Positions 1 through 5,700 of a DNA stretch of 5,700 nucleotides are shown here, in pieces. Both the position numbers and the translations under genes were made by a program. This DNA comes from Mesorhizobium sp. Lineage in GTDB: Bacteria > Pseudomonadota > Alphaproteobacteria > Rhizobiales > Rhizobiaceae. Every line of letters begins with the position of its first letter. Position 1 is the stretch's first letter. The stretch lies in the NCBI GenBank assembly GCA_030698645.1, contig JAUYMV010000378.1, forward strand, positions 1 to 5,700. Direction: 5' to 3'. The notes under the pieces are model-generated. The model had not been told where the DNA came from, did not search any database, and worked only from the letters and a program-made list of their open reading frames with translations.

Positions 1-2559
1 CAGCACGTGCATCGCTTCGGTGCCATAGGCGCAGGCGCCGTGCTTCTGCCCCTCCTCCCACACCGCGTCCCACACCATGGCCGCGTGATCGGCCGGCACG
101 TTGATCTCGAAGCCGCGCTCGCCGGTGAACGACATGCGGAACAGCCGCGTCGGCACGCCGCAGATTGTCCCCTCGCGCACCGACATATGCGGCATGGCCG
201 CGTCTGACACGTCGATGCCGCCGACCAGCGGCTCGATGATCCGGCGTGAGTTCGGACCCTGCACCGCGATCACCGCCCACTGTTCCGAGATCGAGGTTAG
301 CCAGACCTTCAGCTGCGGGAATTCGGTCTGGAGGTAGTCCTCCATGTGGTTCATGACGCGCGCCGCGCCGCCCGTCGTGGTGGTGACATGGAAACGGTCG
401 GCCGCCAGCCGGCCGACGACGCCGTCGTCATAGATGAAGCCGTCCTCGCGCAGCATGATGCCATAGCGGCAGCGGCCGGGCTCCAGCTTCTCCCACGGGT
501 TGGTGTAGAGCAGTTCCATGAATTTCGCCGCGTCCGGCCCGACGACCTCGATCTTGCCCAGCGTCGAGGCGTCGAAGATGCCGGCCGTCTTGCGCACGGT
601 GACGCATTCGCGGTCGACCGCCTTGTGCATGTTCTCGCCGGCGCGCGGATAGTACCAGGCGCGTTTCCACTGCCCGACATCCTCGAACACCGCGCCGAGC
701 CTTTCCTCCTGCGCGTGGAACGGCGTCCGCCGTGTCGGATCGAACAGTTTTCCGCGCGAATGGCTGACCAGCGCGCCGAAGGTGACCGGAGTATAGGGCG
801 CGCGGAACGTCGTCAGTCCGACCTCCGGGATCGGCTTGCCGAGCGTCTCGGCGGCGATCGCCAGGCCGTGCATGTTGGACGTCTTGCCCTGGTCGGTCGC
901 CATGCCGTTGGTGGTGAAGCGCTTGACATGCTCGATCGAGCGCATGCCTTCGCGCACCGCGAGGCGGATGTCCTTGGCGGTGACGTCGTTCTGGAAATCG
1001 ACGAAGGCCTTGCCCGTCGTGTCCGGCCCGGCGCCCGGCGTCGCGCCGACCATGCCGCCGTTCCAGGCTTCCGTCGTCGCTGCCTTGAGCTTCAGCGTCG
1101 AGGTTCCGGCAGCGCCTGCCGCCTTCGCAGCCCTGGCGCCCGCCGCAAGCGCTTCCTTGACCGTGTCCGCGAGGCCGTCCGTGCCGTTGCAGGCGCCGAC
1201 AGAGACGCAATCCTGCGCATACTGGCCGGGCAGGAACCGCTTGGTCGGCTCATCGAACGCCACCTTGCCGCGCGACTGCGAGAACAGATGCACCGACGGC
1301 GTCCAGCCGGCCGACATCAGGAGCGCGTCGATCGGGATCACCCGCTGCGGCCCGCCGGTCTTCGACTGGATCGTCATCGACGAGACGCGCAGTTTCCCGC
1401 CCGTCTTGAGCACCGCGCGGCCGGCATGGATCTCTATTCCGAGCGCCCGCGCCTCGTCCACCATCGGCCCTGTCGGATTGTCGCGATGATCGATGATCGC
1501 CGCGATGCCGACGCCCGCCTTCTTCAGGTCGATCGCGGCGGCATAGGCGGAATCGTTCGCCGTGTAGATGCCGACATTGCGGCCGACCGCGACGCCATAC
1601 TGGTTCAGGAAGATGCGCGCCGCCGAAGCCAGCATGACCCCCGGCCGGTCGTTGCCGTCGAACACCATGTGCCGCTCGATGGCGCCAGTCGCGATGACGA
1701 CGCGTTTCGCGCGCACCTGCCACAGCCGCTCGCGCGGCATGTCGGCCTCGGGCGCCGACAGGTGCTCGCTGACGCGCTCCACCAGCCCGACGAGGTTCTG
1801 CGCATAATAGCCGAAGGCCGTCGTGCGGGTCAGCACACGCACGTTCGGCATGCCGGCAAGCTGGCCCGCGGCGCCTTGTGCCCAGTCGAAGCCTGGCTGT
1901 TCGTCGATGGTAGACCCGCTCTCATAGCGCAGCGCGCCGCCGAGGCCCGCCTGCTCGTCGCAGAGCATGACGCTTGCGCCAGTCTCCGCCGCCGCCAGCG
2001 CCGCCGAAAGCCCCGCCGCGCCGCCGCCGATGACGAGCACGTCGCAATGCGCGAAGCGCGAGGCGTAGTGGTCGGTGTCCGGCCGGTCCGGCGAGACGCC
2101 GAGGCCGGCGGATTCGCGGATCACCGGCTCGTAGAGCTTCGCCCAGGCCACCTTCGGCCACATGAACGTCTTGTAGTAGAATCCGGCCGAAAACATCGGC
2201 GAGGCGATGTCGTTGACCGCGCCGACGTCGAAGGAAAGCGACGGCCAGCGGTTCTGCGACACGGCGGTCAGCCCGTCATAGAGGTCCTGCACGGTGGCCC
2301 TGACATTCGGCGTCTTGCGCGCTGCGTCGCGGTGCACGCCGACCAGCGCATTCGGCTCTTCAGCGCCCGCCGAGAGAAAGCCGCGCGGGCGGTGATACTT
2401 GAACGAGCGGCCGACCAGATGCATGCCATTGGCGAGCAAGGCCGAGGCGAGCGTGTCGCCCTCGAGCCCCTTGTAGGACTTGCCGTCGAAGCTGAAGCGG
2501 ACCGGCTTGGCCCCCTTCAGGCGGCCGACGCCCGCGATTCGATACGTCGCCGTCGCCAT
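1..2559 (-). CDS. soxA: Sarcosine oxidase alpha subunit SoxA (3' end off the window)
   Basis: Alpha subunit of cytoplasmic heterotetrameric sarcosine oxidase, which binds NAD+ and tetrahydrofolate and captures the methyl carbon as 5,10-methylene-THF. The first 853 codons are visible; the family is about 1000 residues, so roughly 140-150 are missing. Domains in order: an N-terminal ferredoxin-like fold (about 15-100) without a cysteine cluster; a dinucleotide-binding Rossmann segment with VLVIGGGAAG from residue 174; the second strand motif VIATGAIER at 288-296; a linker with TTNGMATDQGKTSN near 545-558 that is typical of SoxA; and a GcvT/aminomethyltransferase-like folate domain from about 580. 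That domain has MLREDGFIYDDG at 702-713, whose acidic pair matches the conserved Asp region of GcvT, then AVQGPNS and SFTGERGFEI. The ATG at 2559-2557 is preceded by AAAGGGAG (2574-2567), 7 nt upstream. It overlaps the soxD stop by one base. Identification is firm; the far C-terminus cannot be judged. Confidence 0.97.
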   Translation of the reverse strand, partial: MATATYRIAGVGRLKGAKPVRFSFDGKSYKGLEGDTLASALLANGMHLVGRSFKYHRPRGFLSAGAEEPNALVGVHRDAARKTPNVRATVQDLYDGLTAVSQNRWPSLSFDVGAVNDIASPMFSAGFYYKTFMWPKVAWAKLYEPVIRESAGLGVSPDRPDTDHYASRFAHCDVLVIGGGAAGLSAALAAAETGASVMLCDEQAGLGGALRYESGSTIDEQPGFDWAQGAAGQLAGMPNVRVLTRTTAFGYYAQNLVGLVERVSEHLSAPEADMPRERLWQVRAKRVVIATGAIERHMVFDGNDRPGVMLASAARIFLNQYGVAVGRNVGIYTANDSAYAAAIDLKKAGVGIAAIIDHRDNPTGPMVDEARALGIEIHAGRAVLKTGGKLRVSSMTIQSKTGGPQRVIPIDALLMSAGWTPSVHLFSQSRGKVAFDEPTKRFLPGQYAQDCVSVGACNGTDGLADTVKEALAAGARAAKAAGAAGTSTLKLKAATTEAWNGGMVGATPGAGPDTTGKAFVDFQNDVTAKDIRLAVREGMRSIEHVKRFTTNGMATDQGKTSNMHGLAIAAETLGKPIPEVGLTTFRAPYTPVTFGALVSHSRGKLFDPTRRTPFHAQEERLGAVFEDVGQWKRAWYYPRAGENMHKAVDRECVTVRKTAGIFDASTLGKIEVVGPDAAKFMELLYTNPWEKLEPGRCRYGIMLREDGFIYDDGVVGRLAADRFHVTTTTGGAARVMNHMEDYLQTEFPQLKVWLTSISEQWAVIAVQGPNSRRIIEPLVGGIDVSDAAMPHMSVREGTICGVPTRLFRMSFTGERGFEINVPADHAAMVWDAVWEEGQKHGACAYGTEAMHVL

Positions 2560-2936
2560 CAGGCATCTCCCTTTGGCGTCGTGCGCCGTCTTGGTGGCTC
2601 GCCGCTCGGTTCCGCCGGCCGGACGTCTGCCGATGCGACAGGCGCGGTCGCTGCCTTGGGCAGCGGCGGCTTCTTCTCGCCGGCCTTGTAGGTCTTGAAG
2701 AACTTGTCGGTCACGCTGTCGCGCTGCGCATTGAAGAACCGGCCGCAGCCGTGGATGTGCCGCCAGCGCTCATGGATCACGCCCTTCGGATTGGAGCGGA
2801 TGAAGAAGAACGCCTCGAAGTCGGCGTCGCTGATGCCGGCGATCGCCGGCGAGCGCGCGACATGCGCCTCGCCGGCGTTGCGGAACTCGAGCTCCGGGCG
2901 CTCTTCCTCGCAATAGGGGCAGCGGATGAGAAGCAT
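2559..2936 (-). CDS. soxD: Sarcosine oxidase delta subunit SoxD
   Basis: Small zinc-binding delta subunit of heterotetrameric sarcosine oxidase, 125 residues. The N-terminus MLLIRCPYC supplies Cys6 and Cys9, and HIHGCGRFFN supplies His60, His62 and Cys64. In the structurally known family, zinc is held by two N-terminal cysteines plus a His and a Cys in this second motif, so Cys6, Cys9, His60 and Cys64 are the likely ligands (inferred by motif match). The conserved SoxD core, including FFFIRSNPKGVIHERWRH, ends near residue 85. A proline-, alanine- and charge-rich tail of about 40 residues follows, longer than I expect for many SoxD proteins and probably disordered. The ATG at 2936-2934 has a GGGAG Shine-Dalgarno 8 nt upstream. 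The gene lies 16 nt after soxB, and its TGA shares its last base with the soxA ATG, consistent with stoichiometric, coupled translation. Confidence 0.97.
   Translation of the reverse strand: MLLIRCPYCEEERPELEFRNAGEAHVARSPAIAGISDADFEAFFFIRSNPKGVIHERWRHIHGCGRFFNAQRDSVTDKFFKTYKAGEKKPPLPKAATAPVASADVRPAEPSGEPPRRRTTPKGDA
2567..2574 (-). promoter_or_regulatory. soxA ribosome binding site inside soxD, with TGATG coupling
   Basis: AAAGGGAG reads toward soxA within the last codons of soxD, 7 nt before the ATG at 2559. The soxD TGA (2561-2559) and soxA ATG (2559-2557) share one A. This fixes the soxA start and suggests that ribosomes ending soxD re-initiate on soxA. Confidence 0.8.
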
Positions 2937-2942
2937 CTGGTT

Positions 2943-2949
2943 CTCTCCC
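2943..2949 (-). promoter_or_regulatory. soxD ribosome binding site
   Basis: The 16-nt gap between soxB and soxD holds a purine-rich GGGAGAG on the minus strand, with GGGAG ending 8 nt before the soxD ATG at 2936. It supports this start for a short gene. Confidence 0.75.
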
Positions 2950-2952
2950 GAA

Positions 2953-4206
2953 CTAGTGCGCGACGGCGGCGGCTGCCGCCTCGTCGATCAGGCGGCCGGT
3001 GCGGAAGCGCTCCAGCGTGTAGCCTGCGTTGATCTTGTGCGGTTCGTCATGGGCGATCGTATGCGCGAAGACATGCCCCGACCCCGGCGTCGCCTTGAAG
3101 CCGCCCGTGCCCCAACCGCAGTTCACGTAGAGGCCCGGCACCGGCGTCTTGGCGAGGATCGGCGACCGGTCCGGCGTCACGTCGACGATGCCGCCCCACG
3201 AGCGCAGCATCTTCATGCGGGTGAACATCGGGAACATCTCGCAGATGGCGTCCAGCGTGTGGGTGAGAATATGCAGCCCGCCGGTCTGGGAATAGGAGAT
3301 GTACTGGTCGGTGCCCGCGCCGATCACCAGCTCGCCCTTGTCGGACTGCGAGATGTAGGCATGCACCGTGTTCGACATCACCACGCAGGGGAAGATCGGC
3401 TTGACCGGCTCCGACACCAGCGCCTGCAGCGGATAGCTTTCGAGCGGCATGCGCACGTCCGCCATTTGCATGATGACGGACGAATGCCCCGCCGCCACGA
3501 CGCCGACCTTCTTCGCGCCGATGAAGCCCCTCGTCGTGTCGACGCCCATCACCGCGCCGTTCGCCGCCCGCTTCACGCCCGTCACTTCGCAGTTCTGGAT
3601 GATGTGCACGCCGCGCGCCGAGGCCGCCCGCGCATAACCCCACGCGACCGCGTCGTGCCTGGCCGTGCCGCCGCGCCGCTGCAGCGTCGCGCCGACGACC
3701 GGATAGCGCGCGTCCTTGGCGATGTTCAGCGGCGGGCAGAACGCCTTCGCCTGTTCGGGCGTCATCCACTCGTTGTCGATGCCGTTCAGCCGGTTGGCAT
3801 GCACATGCCGCTTCAGCACCTGCACGTCGTGCACGTTGTGCGCCAGCATCATGACGCCGCGCGGGCTGTACATGACGTTGTAGTTGAGGTCCTGGGAGAG
3901 CCCGTCCCACAGCTTGACCGCGTGGTCGTAGATCCCGGCGCTCTCGTCGTAGAGATAGTTCGAGCGGATGATGGTGGTGTTGCGGCCGGTGTTGCCGCCG
4001 CCGAGCCAGCCTTTTTCGAGCACCGCGATGTTGGTGATGCCGTGGTTCTTCGCGAGATAGTAGGCGGTCGCCAGTCCGTGCCCGCCGGCGCCGACGATGA
4101 TGACGTCGTATTCTGGCCTAGGCTCGGGCGACGACCACTGCTCGTCCCAGCCCTTGTGGCCGCGCATGGCCTCGCGGGCGATGGCGAATACGGAGTATCT
4201 GCGCAT
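2953..4206 (-). CDS. soxB: Sarcosine oxidase beta subunit SoxB
   Basis: Catalytic beta subunit of heterotetrameric sarcosine oxidase. It oxidises sarcosine with non-covalent FAD and passes electrons to an FMN covalently bound to a His at the alpha/beta interface, where O2 is reduced to H2O2. It belongs to the DAO / glycine oxidase fold. The protein has 417 residues, near the family's usual 400-420. Visible motifs: the FAD Rossmann fingerprint [14 protein letters not shown] (GxGxxG, Gly39/41/44) with the ribose-binding acid Glu64 in [16 protein letters not shown] at 74-84; [13 protein letters not shown] with His184, the probable FMN attachment site; and [10 protein letters not shown] near the C-terminus, with Lys371 in the conserved flavin-contact loop. 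The chosen start, ATG at 4206 ([20 protein letters not shown]), matches the family N-terminus and has AGAGG 9 nt upstream. An in-frame GTG at 4248 would add 14 poorly conserved, proline-rich residues and is not preferred. First gene of the operon visible here; the stop is TAG. Confidence 0.97.
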   Translation of the reverse strand: MRRYSVFAIAREAMRGHKGWDEQWSSPEPRPEYDVIIVGAGGHGLATAYYLAKNHGITNIAVLEKGWLGGGNTGRNTTIIRSNYLYDESAGIYDHAVKLWDGLSQDLNYNVMYSPRGVMMLAHNVHDVQVLKRHVHANRLNGIDNEWMTPEQAKAFCPPLNIAKDARYPVVGATLQRRGGTARHDAVAWGYARAASARGVHIIQNCEVTGVKRAANGAVMGVDTTRGFIGAKKVGVVAAGHSSVIMQMADVRMPLESYPLQALVSEPVKPIFPCVVMSNTVHAYISQSDKGELVIGAGTDQYISYSQTGGLHILTHTLDAICEMFPMFTRMKMLRSWGGIVDVTPDRSPILAKTPVPGLYVNCGWGTGGFKATPGSGHVFAHTIAHDEPHKINAGYTLERFRTGRLIDEAAAAAVAH

Positions 4207-4215
4207 GGGTTCCGG

Positions 4216-4220
4216 CCTCT
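4216..4220 (-). promoter_or_regulatory. soxB ribosome binding site
   Basis: AGAGG on the minus strand ends 9 nt before the ATG at 4206. It decides between this ATG and the in-frame GTG at 4248, which gives an N-terminus unlike the family. Confidence 0.6.
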
Positions 4221-4264
4221 GAATGATCGGCGGCGGCAGGCAAACCACGCCCGCGCCACGACGC

Positions 4265-4295
4265 GTATCACTAGCGAATAAGCCCCCAAGTCAAG
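4265..4295 (-). promoter_or_regulatory. Candidate soxB promoter (good -35, weak -10)
   Basis: On the minus strand CTTGACT (4295-4289) is a close match to the alphaproteobacterial housekeeping -35 element CTTGAC. About 17 nt downstream the sequence is CTAGTGATAC, which is a poor -10 match, so the promoter may be weak or need an activator. Its distance to the soxB ATG would leave a leader of roughly 50-60 nt. This is a sequence match only, with no experimental support. Confidence 0.35.
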
Positions 4296-4338
4296 TGCGC
4301 TGTTTGCGACGGCGCTTGCCGTTTTGCGCCGCGACACT

Positions 4339-4367
4339 TTGACAGGAAGGCGCCGCGCCTTTGCCAA
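4339..4367 (+). promoter_or_regulatory. Candidate promoter of the alpha/beta hydrolase gene
   Basis: A perfect TTGACA -35 hexamer lies at 4339-4344. At 17-nt spacing the -10 position reads TGCCAA (4362-4367), a weak match. A second possibility is TTGCCA (4361-4366) with TATTCA (4383-4388) at 16-nt spacing, which would put the transcript start just before the Shine-Dalgarno sequence. I cannot choose between them from sequence. Confidence 0.35.
4347..4361. promoter_or_regulatory. Perfect 6-bp inverted repeat, operator-like
   Basis: AAGGCG-CCG-CGCCTT is a perfect 6-bp inverted repeat with a 3-nt centre. It sits just downstream of the TTGACA hexamer, within the spacer of the candidate hydrolase promoter, where a bound repressor would block transcription. 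No T-run follows on either strand, so it is not a normal intrinsic terminator. In DNA this rich in G and C a short dyad can also arise by chance. Confidence 0.3.
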
Positions 4368-4399
4368 TCGCGGCGGCCGCGCTATTCAGTGGAACTAAC

Positions 4400-4406
4400 G
4401 GGAGGG
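4400..4406 (+). promoter_or_regulatory. Hydrolase ribosome binding site
   Basis: GGGAGGG is a strong Shine-Dalgarno sequence ending 6 nt before the ATG at 4413. It selects that ATG over the in-frame GTG at 4389, which lies upstream of this site. Confidence 0.85.
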
Positions 4407-4412
4407 ATCGAA

Positions 4413-5333
4413 ATGAAGCCGGCGGACGACATCGAAGCGGCGCGCCGCGATCTCTGGTCGCTGCTCGGCGGTGGCCCGCGGGCCAACCGACCGGTGCTGG
4501 TGGCGCGGGAAATGCTCGCTTCGCCCTTCGCGGGCACGACGCTCGAACGCCTCGTGCTCGACCTCAACGGCACCGAGCCGGTTCCTGCCCTCTTCCTGCG
4601 TCCCGAAAACGTCGCACGACCGCCACTGGTGGTTTACGCCCACGCCCACGGCAACCGCTACGACCTCGGCAAATCCGAACTCCTCGCCGGCCGCCCTGCC
4701 TTGCAGCCCGAACCCTACGGCAAGGCGCTGACCGATGCCGGATATGCCGTGCTGGCCATCGATTCCTGGCTGTTCGAGGAGCGCCAGAGGCCGGAAGGCG
4801 AGAATGCCTTTACCAAAGCGCGTCTGCTCGAAGGCGACACGGTCTGGGGCATGATGCTGCGCGACACGCACGCAGCCCTTACCCTCGCGATCGATACGCT
4901 CGACATCGACGCCCGACGTGTCGCCATCCTTGGCCTCTCCATGGGTGCATCGATGGCCTGGTGGTCCGCCGCGCTCGACCCGCGCACAAAAGTCTGCGTC
5001 GACCTCTGCTGCATGACCGATTTCCATACCGCGATCCGTTCCGGCGGACTGGACGGCCACGGCCTCTACTATTCCGTCCCCGGCCTGCTGAAACGGTTCT
5101 CGACGTCGAGCATCAACGCGCTGACCGCCCCGCGCCCGCATCTCTCGCTGAACGGCCGGCGCGACCCGCTGACGCCCGAGGATGGCCTTGCGACCGTCGA
5201 CGCCACAATGCGCGCGTTATACGGCGAGCTGGGCGCGGCCAGCGCCTGGCGCATGGAAATCCACGATTGCGGCCATGAGGAGACGCCGGCGATGCGCCAG
5301 GCGGCCCTGCACTTCCTCAGGATCTGGCTGTAG
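4413..5333 (+). CDS. Alpha/beta hydrolase, dienelactone-hydrolase-like family, substrate unknown
   Basis: A predicted soluble serine hydrolase of 306 residues with the alpha/beta hydrolase fold. The nucleophile elbow GLSMG puts Ser176 in the canonical GxSxG. Asp251 in NGRRDPLTP and His288 in CGHEETP complete a plausible catalytic triad in the right order and spacing. The strand-loop VVYAHAHGN at 73-81 carries the HG motif that usually forms part of the oxyanion hole. Other recognisable stretches are AIDSWLFEERQ at 115-125 and the segment SGGLDGHGLYYSVPGLLK before the Asp, probably part of the substrate pocket. There is no signal peptide or membrane segment, so it should be cytoplasmic. The family includes esterases, acetylxylan-esterase-like and dienelactone-hydrolase-like enzymes, and the actual ester or lactone cannot be read from sequence. 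It is divergent from soxB, convergent with the Hsp70-like gene, and appears monocistronic. The start is ATG 4413, from the strong Shine-Dalgarno; the stop is TAG. Confidence 0.9.
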   Translation: MKPADDIEAARRDLWSLLGGGPRANRPVLVAREMLASPFAGTTLERLVLDLNGTEPVPALFLRPENVARPPLVVYAHAHGNRYDLGKSELLAGRPALQPEPYGKALTDAGYAVLAIDSWLFEERQRPEGENAFTKARLLEGDTVWGMMLRDTHAALTLAIDTLDIDARRVAILGLSMGASMAWWSAALDPRTKVCVDLCCMTDFHTAIRSGGLDGHGLYYSVPGLLKRFSTSSINALTAPRPHLSLNGRRDPLTPEDGLATVDATMRALYGELGAASAWRMEIHDCGHEETPAMRQAALHFLRIWL

Positions 5334-5354
5334 GCGCCGCCAGATCCCGCCGCG

Positions 5355-5700
5355 TCAGCGGAACTTCCGCTCCGCATCGAGCGCCAGCCCGAGACCCACG
5401 CTGCCGAACACGTCGCCCTCGACGATTTTCGCCGAGGGAAACAGCGCAACGATCGCCGCGCGAACCTGCGGGATGGCGGTCGATCCGCCGGTCAAAAACA
5501 GCGTCTCGATCCGCCCCGCCGCCAGCCCCGCATCGGCAAGCGTCCGGACAACCGTCTCCTCGATCCGCCGCACCGCGCCGCCGATCGCCGCGTCGAAATC
5601 CTGCGCCGTGATGGCAACGGCGAGCCTGTCCCCGGTCAGGGGTAGCTCGATGTGGGTCAAATCCGCCGCGGTCAGGGCGATCTTCGCCTGCTCCACGCGG
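5355..5700 (-). CDS. Hsp70-family (YegD-type) ATPase, C-terminal fragment (5' end off the window)
   Basis: The last 114 residues of an Hsp70/actin-fold ATPase; the reading frame is open to the right edge, so the start is outside. RVEQAKIALT matches the Hsp70 segment near the end of lobe II (compare ECEKAKIALS in DnaK). After it come LPLTGDRLAVAITAQDFD, the helix AAIGGAVRRIEETV, and the adenosine/phosphate-binding motif LFLTGGSTAIPQV. The protein stops about 47 residues later at DVFGSVGLGLALDAERKFR. There is therefore no C-terminal substrate-binding domain, unlike DnaK. From memory this architecture and the ending resemble E. coli YegD (about 450 residues), a predicted chaperone-like ATPase of unclear role, so about 300 residues are probably missing. 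A GTG at 5696 is an internal valine codon, not the start. The stop TGA is at 5357-5355, facing the hydrolase stop. Confidence 0.85.
   Translation of the reverse strand, partial: RVEQAKIALTAADLTHIELPLTGDRLAVAITAQDFDAAIGGAVRRIEETVVRTLADAGLAAGRIETLFLTGGSTAIPQVRAAIVALFPSAKIVEGDVFGSVGLGLALDAERKFR

Larger units (their letters stand above)
1..4206 (-). other. soxB-soxD-soxA sarcosine oxidase operon (runs off the left edge)
   Basis: Three same-strand genes with a 16-nt gap and a 1-nt overlap form one transcription unit. The order soxB-soxD-soxA matches the widespread soxBDAG arrangement in Proteobacteria, so soxG (gamma subunit) is expected directly beyond position 1. The product degrades sarcosine, typically the last demethylation step of choline, glycine betaine and creatinine catabolism, to glycine plus methylene-THF and H2O2. 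In many relatives glyA precedes soxB; here the gene upstream of soxB is a divergent hydrolase, so glyA is not at that position. No regulator gene is visible in the window. Confidence 0.9.

Noticed and set aside
346..2691. A 781-codon open frame on the plus strand, antisense to soxA
   Set aside because: Its codons align exactly with soxA codons on the other strand, so a stop could arise only from TTA, CTA or TCA sense codons, which are rare in this GC-rich gene. The product is an Arg/His/Asp/Ala-rich shadow with no recognisable domain, while the opposite frame is clearly SoxA.
4207..4248. Upstream GTG start adding 14 residues to SoxB
   Set aside because: The extension ([13 protein letters not shown]) does not resemble family N-termini, whereas the ATG at 4206 gives the expected [13 protein letters not shown] and has a Shine-Dalgarno sequence.
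2926..4281. A 451-codon open frame on the plus strand, antisense to soxB
   Set aside because: It is in the same codon-aligned antisense register as the one opposite soxA. It is rich in Arg and His, lacks family motifs, and is explained by the absence of TTA, CTA and TCA codons within soxB.
4347..4361. Intrinsic terminator at AAGGCGCCGCGCCTT
   Set aside because: The stem is short and no T-run follows on either strand. It also lies between divergent genes, where no terminator is needed.
4389..4412. Upstream GTG start adding 8 residues to the hydrolase
   Set aside because: The strong GGGAGGG site at 4400-4406 lies within this extension and points to the ATG at 4413.
4361..5278. A 305-codon plus-strand frame overlapping the hydrolase, and a 248-codon minus-strand frame at 5141-4395
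   Set aside because: Both are low-complexity Arg/Pro-rich or His-rich shadows of the hydrolase gene, which alone shows a catalytic triad and a good ribosome binding site.
1..5700. tRNA, rRNA, CRISPR array, insertion sequence or attachment site
   Set aside because: I saw no cloverleaf-like segment, no regularly spaced repeats, and no transposase or integrase reading frame. Nearly all bases belong to the five genes.

Overview
The window is GC-rich bacterial DNA that looks like an alphaproteobacterium of the Hyphomicrobiales (Mesorhizobium, Aminobacter or Phyllobacteriaceae type). This rests on composition, very strong G/C preference at codon third positions, and the wording of the SoxB, SoxD and SoxA proteins. 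It is an inference without a database search.

Layout: positions 1-4206 on the minus strand carry most of a heterotetrameric sarcosine oxidase operon in the order soxB (4206-2953), soxD (2936-2559), soxA (2559 to beyond position 1). The last part of soxA, and presumably soxG, lie off the left edge. A 206-bp divergent intergenic region (4207-4412) follows, with candidate promoters and small dyads. On the plus strand at 4413-5333 is a complete cytoplasmic alpha/beta hydrolase of the dienelactone-hydrolase-like group. After only 21 bp, and converging on it, is the C-terminal end of an Hsp70-family (YegD-type) ATPase, 5700-5355 on the minus strand, whose N-terminus is off the right edge.

How the genes work together: the Sox subunits form one enzyme that oxidises sarcosine (N-methylglycine) to glycine. 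It makes H2O2 and passes the methyl carbon to tetrahydrofolate as 5,10-methylene-THF. SoxB holds FAD, covalent FMN and the amine-oxidising site; SoxA binds NAD+ and folate; SoxD is a small zinc subunit. Tight spacing (16 nt between soxB and soxD, a 1-nt TGATG overlap between soxD and soxA) implies one transcript with coupled translation. The hydrolase and the Hsp70-like gene have no evident mechanistic link to sarcosine breakdown.

I did not find a convincing undescribed system. Every long coding stretch belongs to a recognisable family, and the long overlapping antisense frames are explained by codon usage. The items most worth a second look are the divergent intergenic region with a perfect dyad inside a candidate promoter, the uncharacterised hydrolase beside the sox operon, and the proline-rich tail on SoxD.
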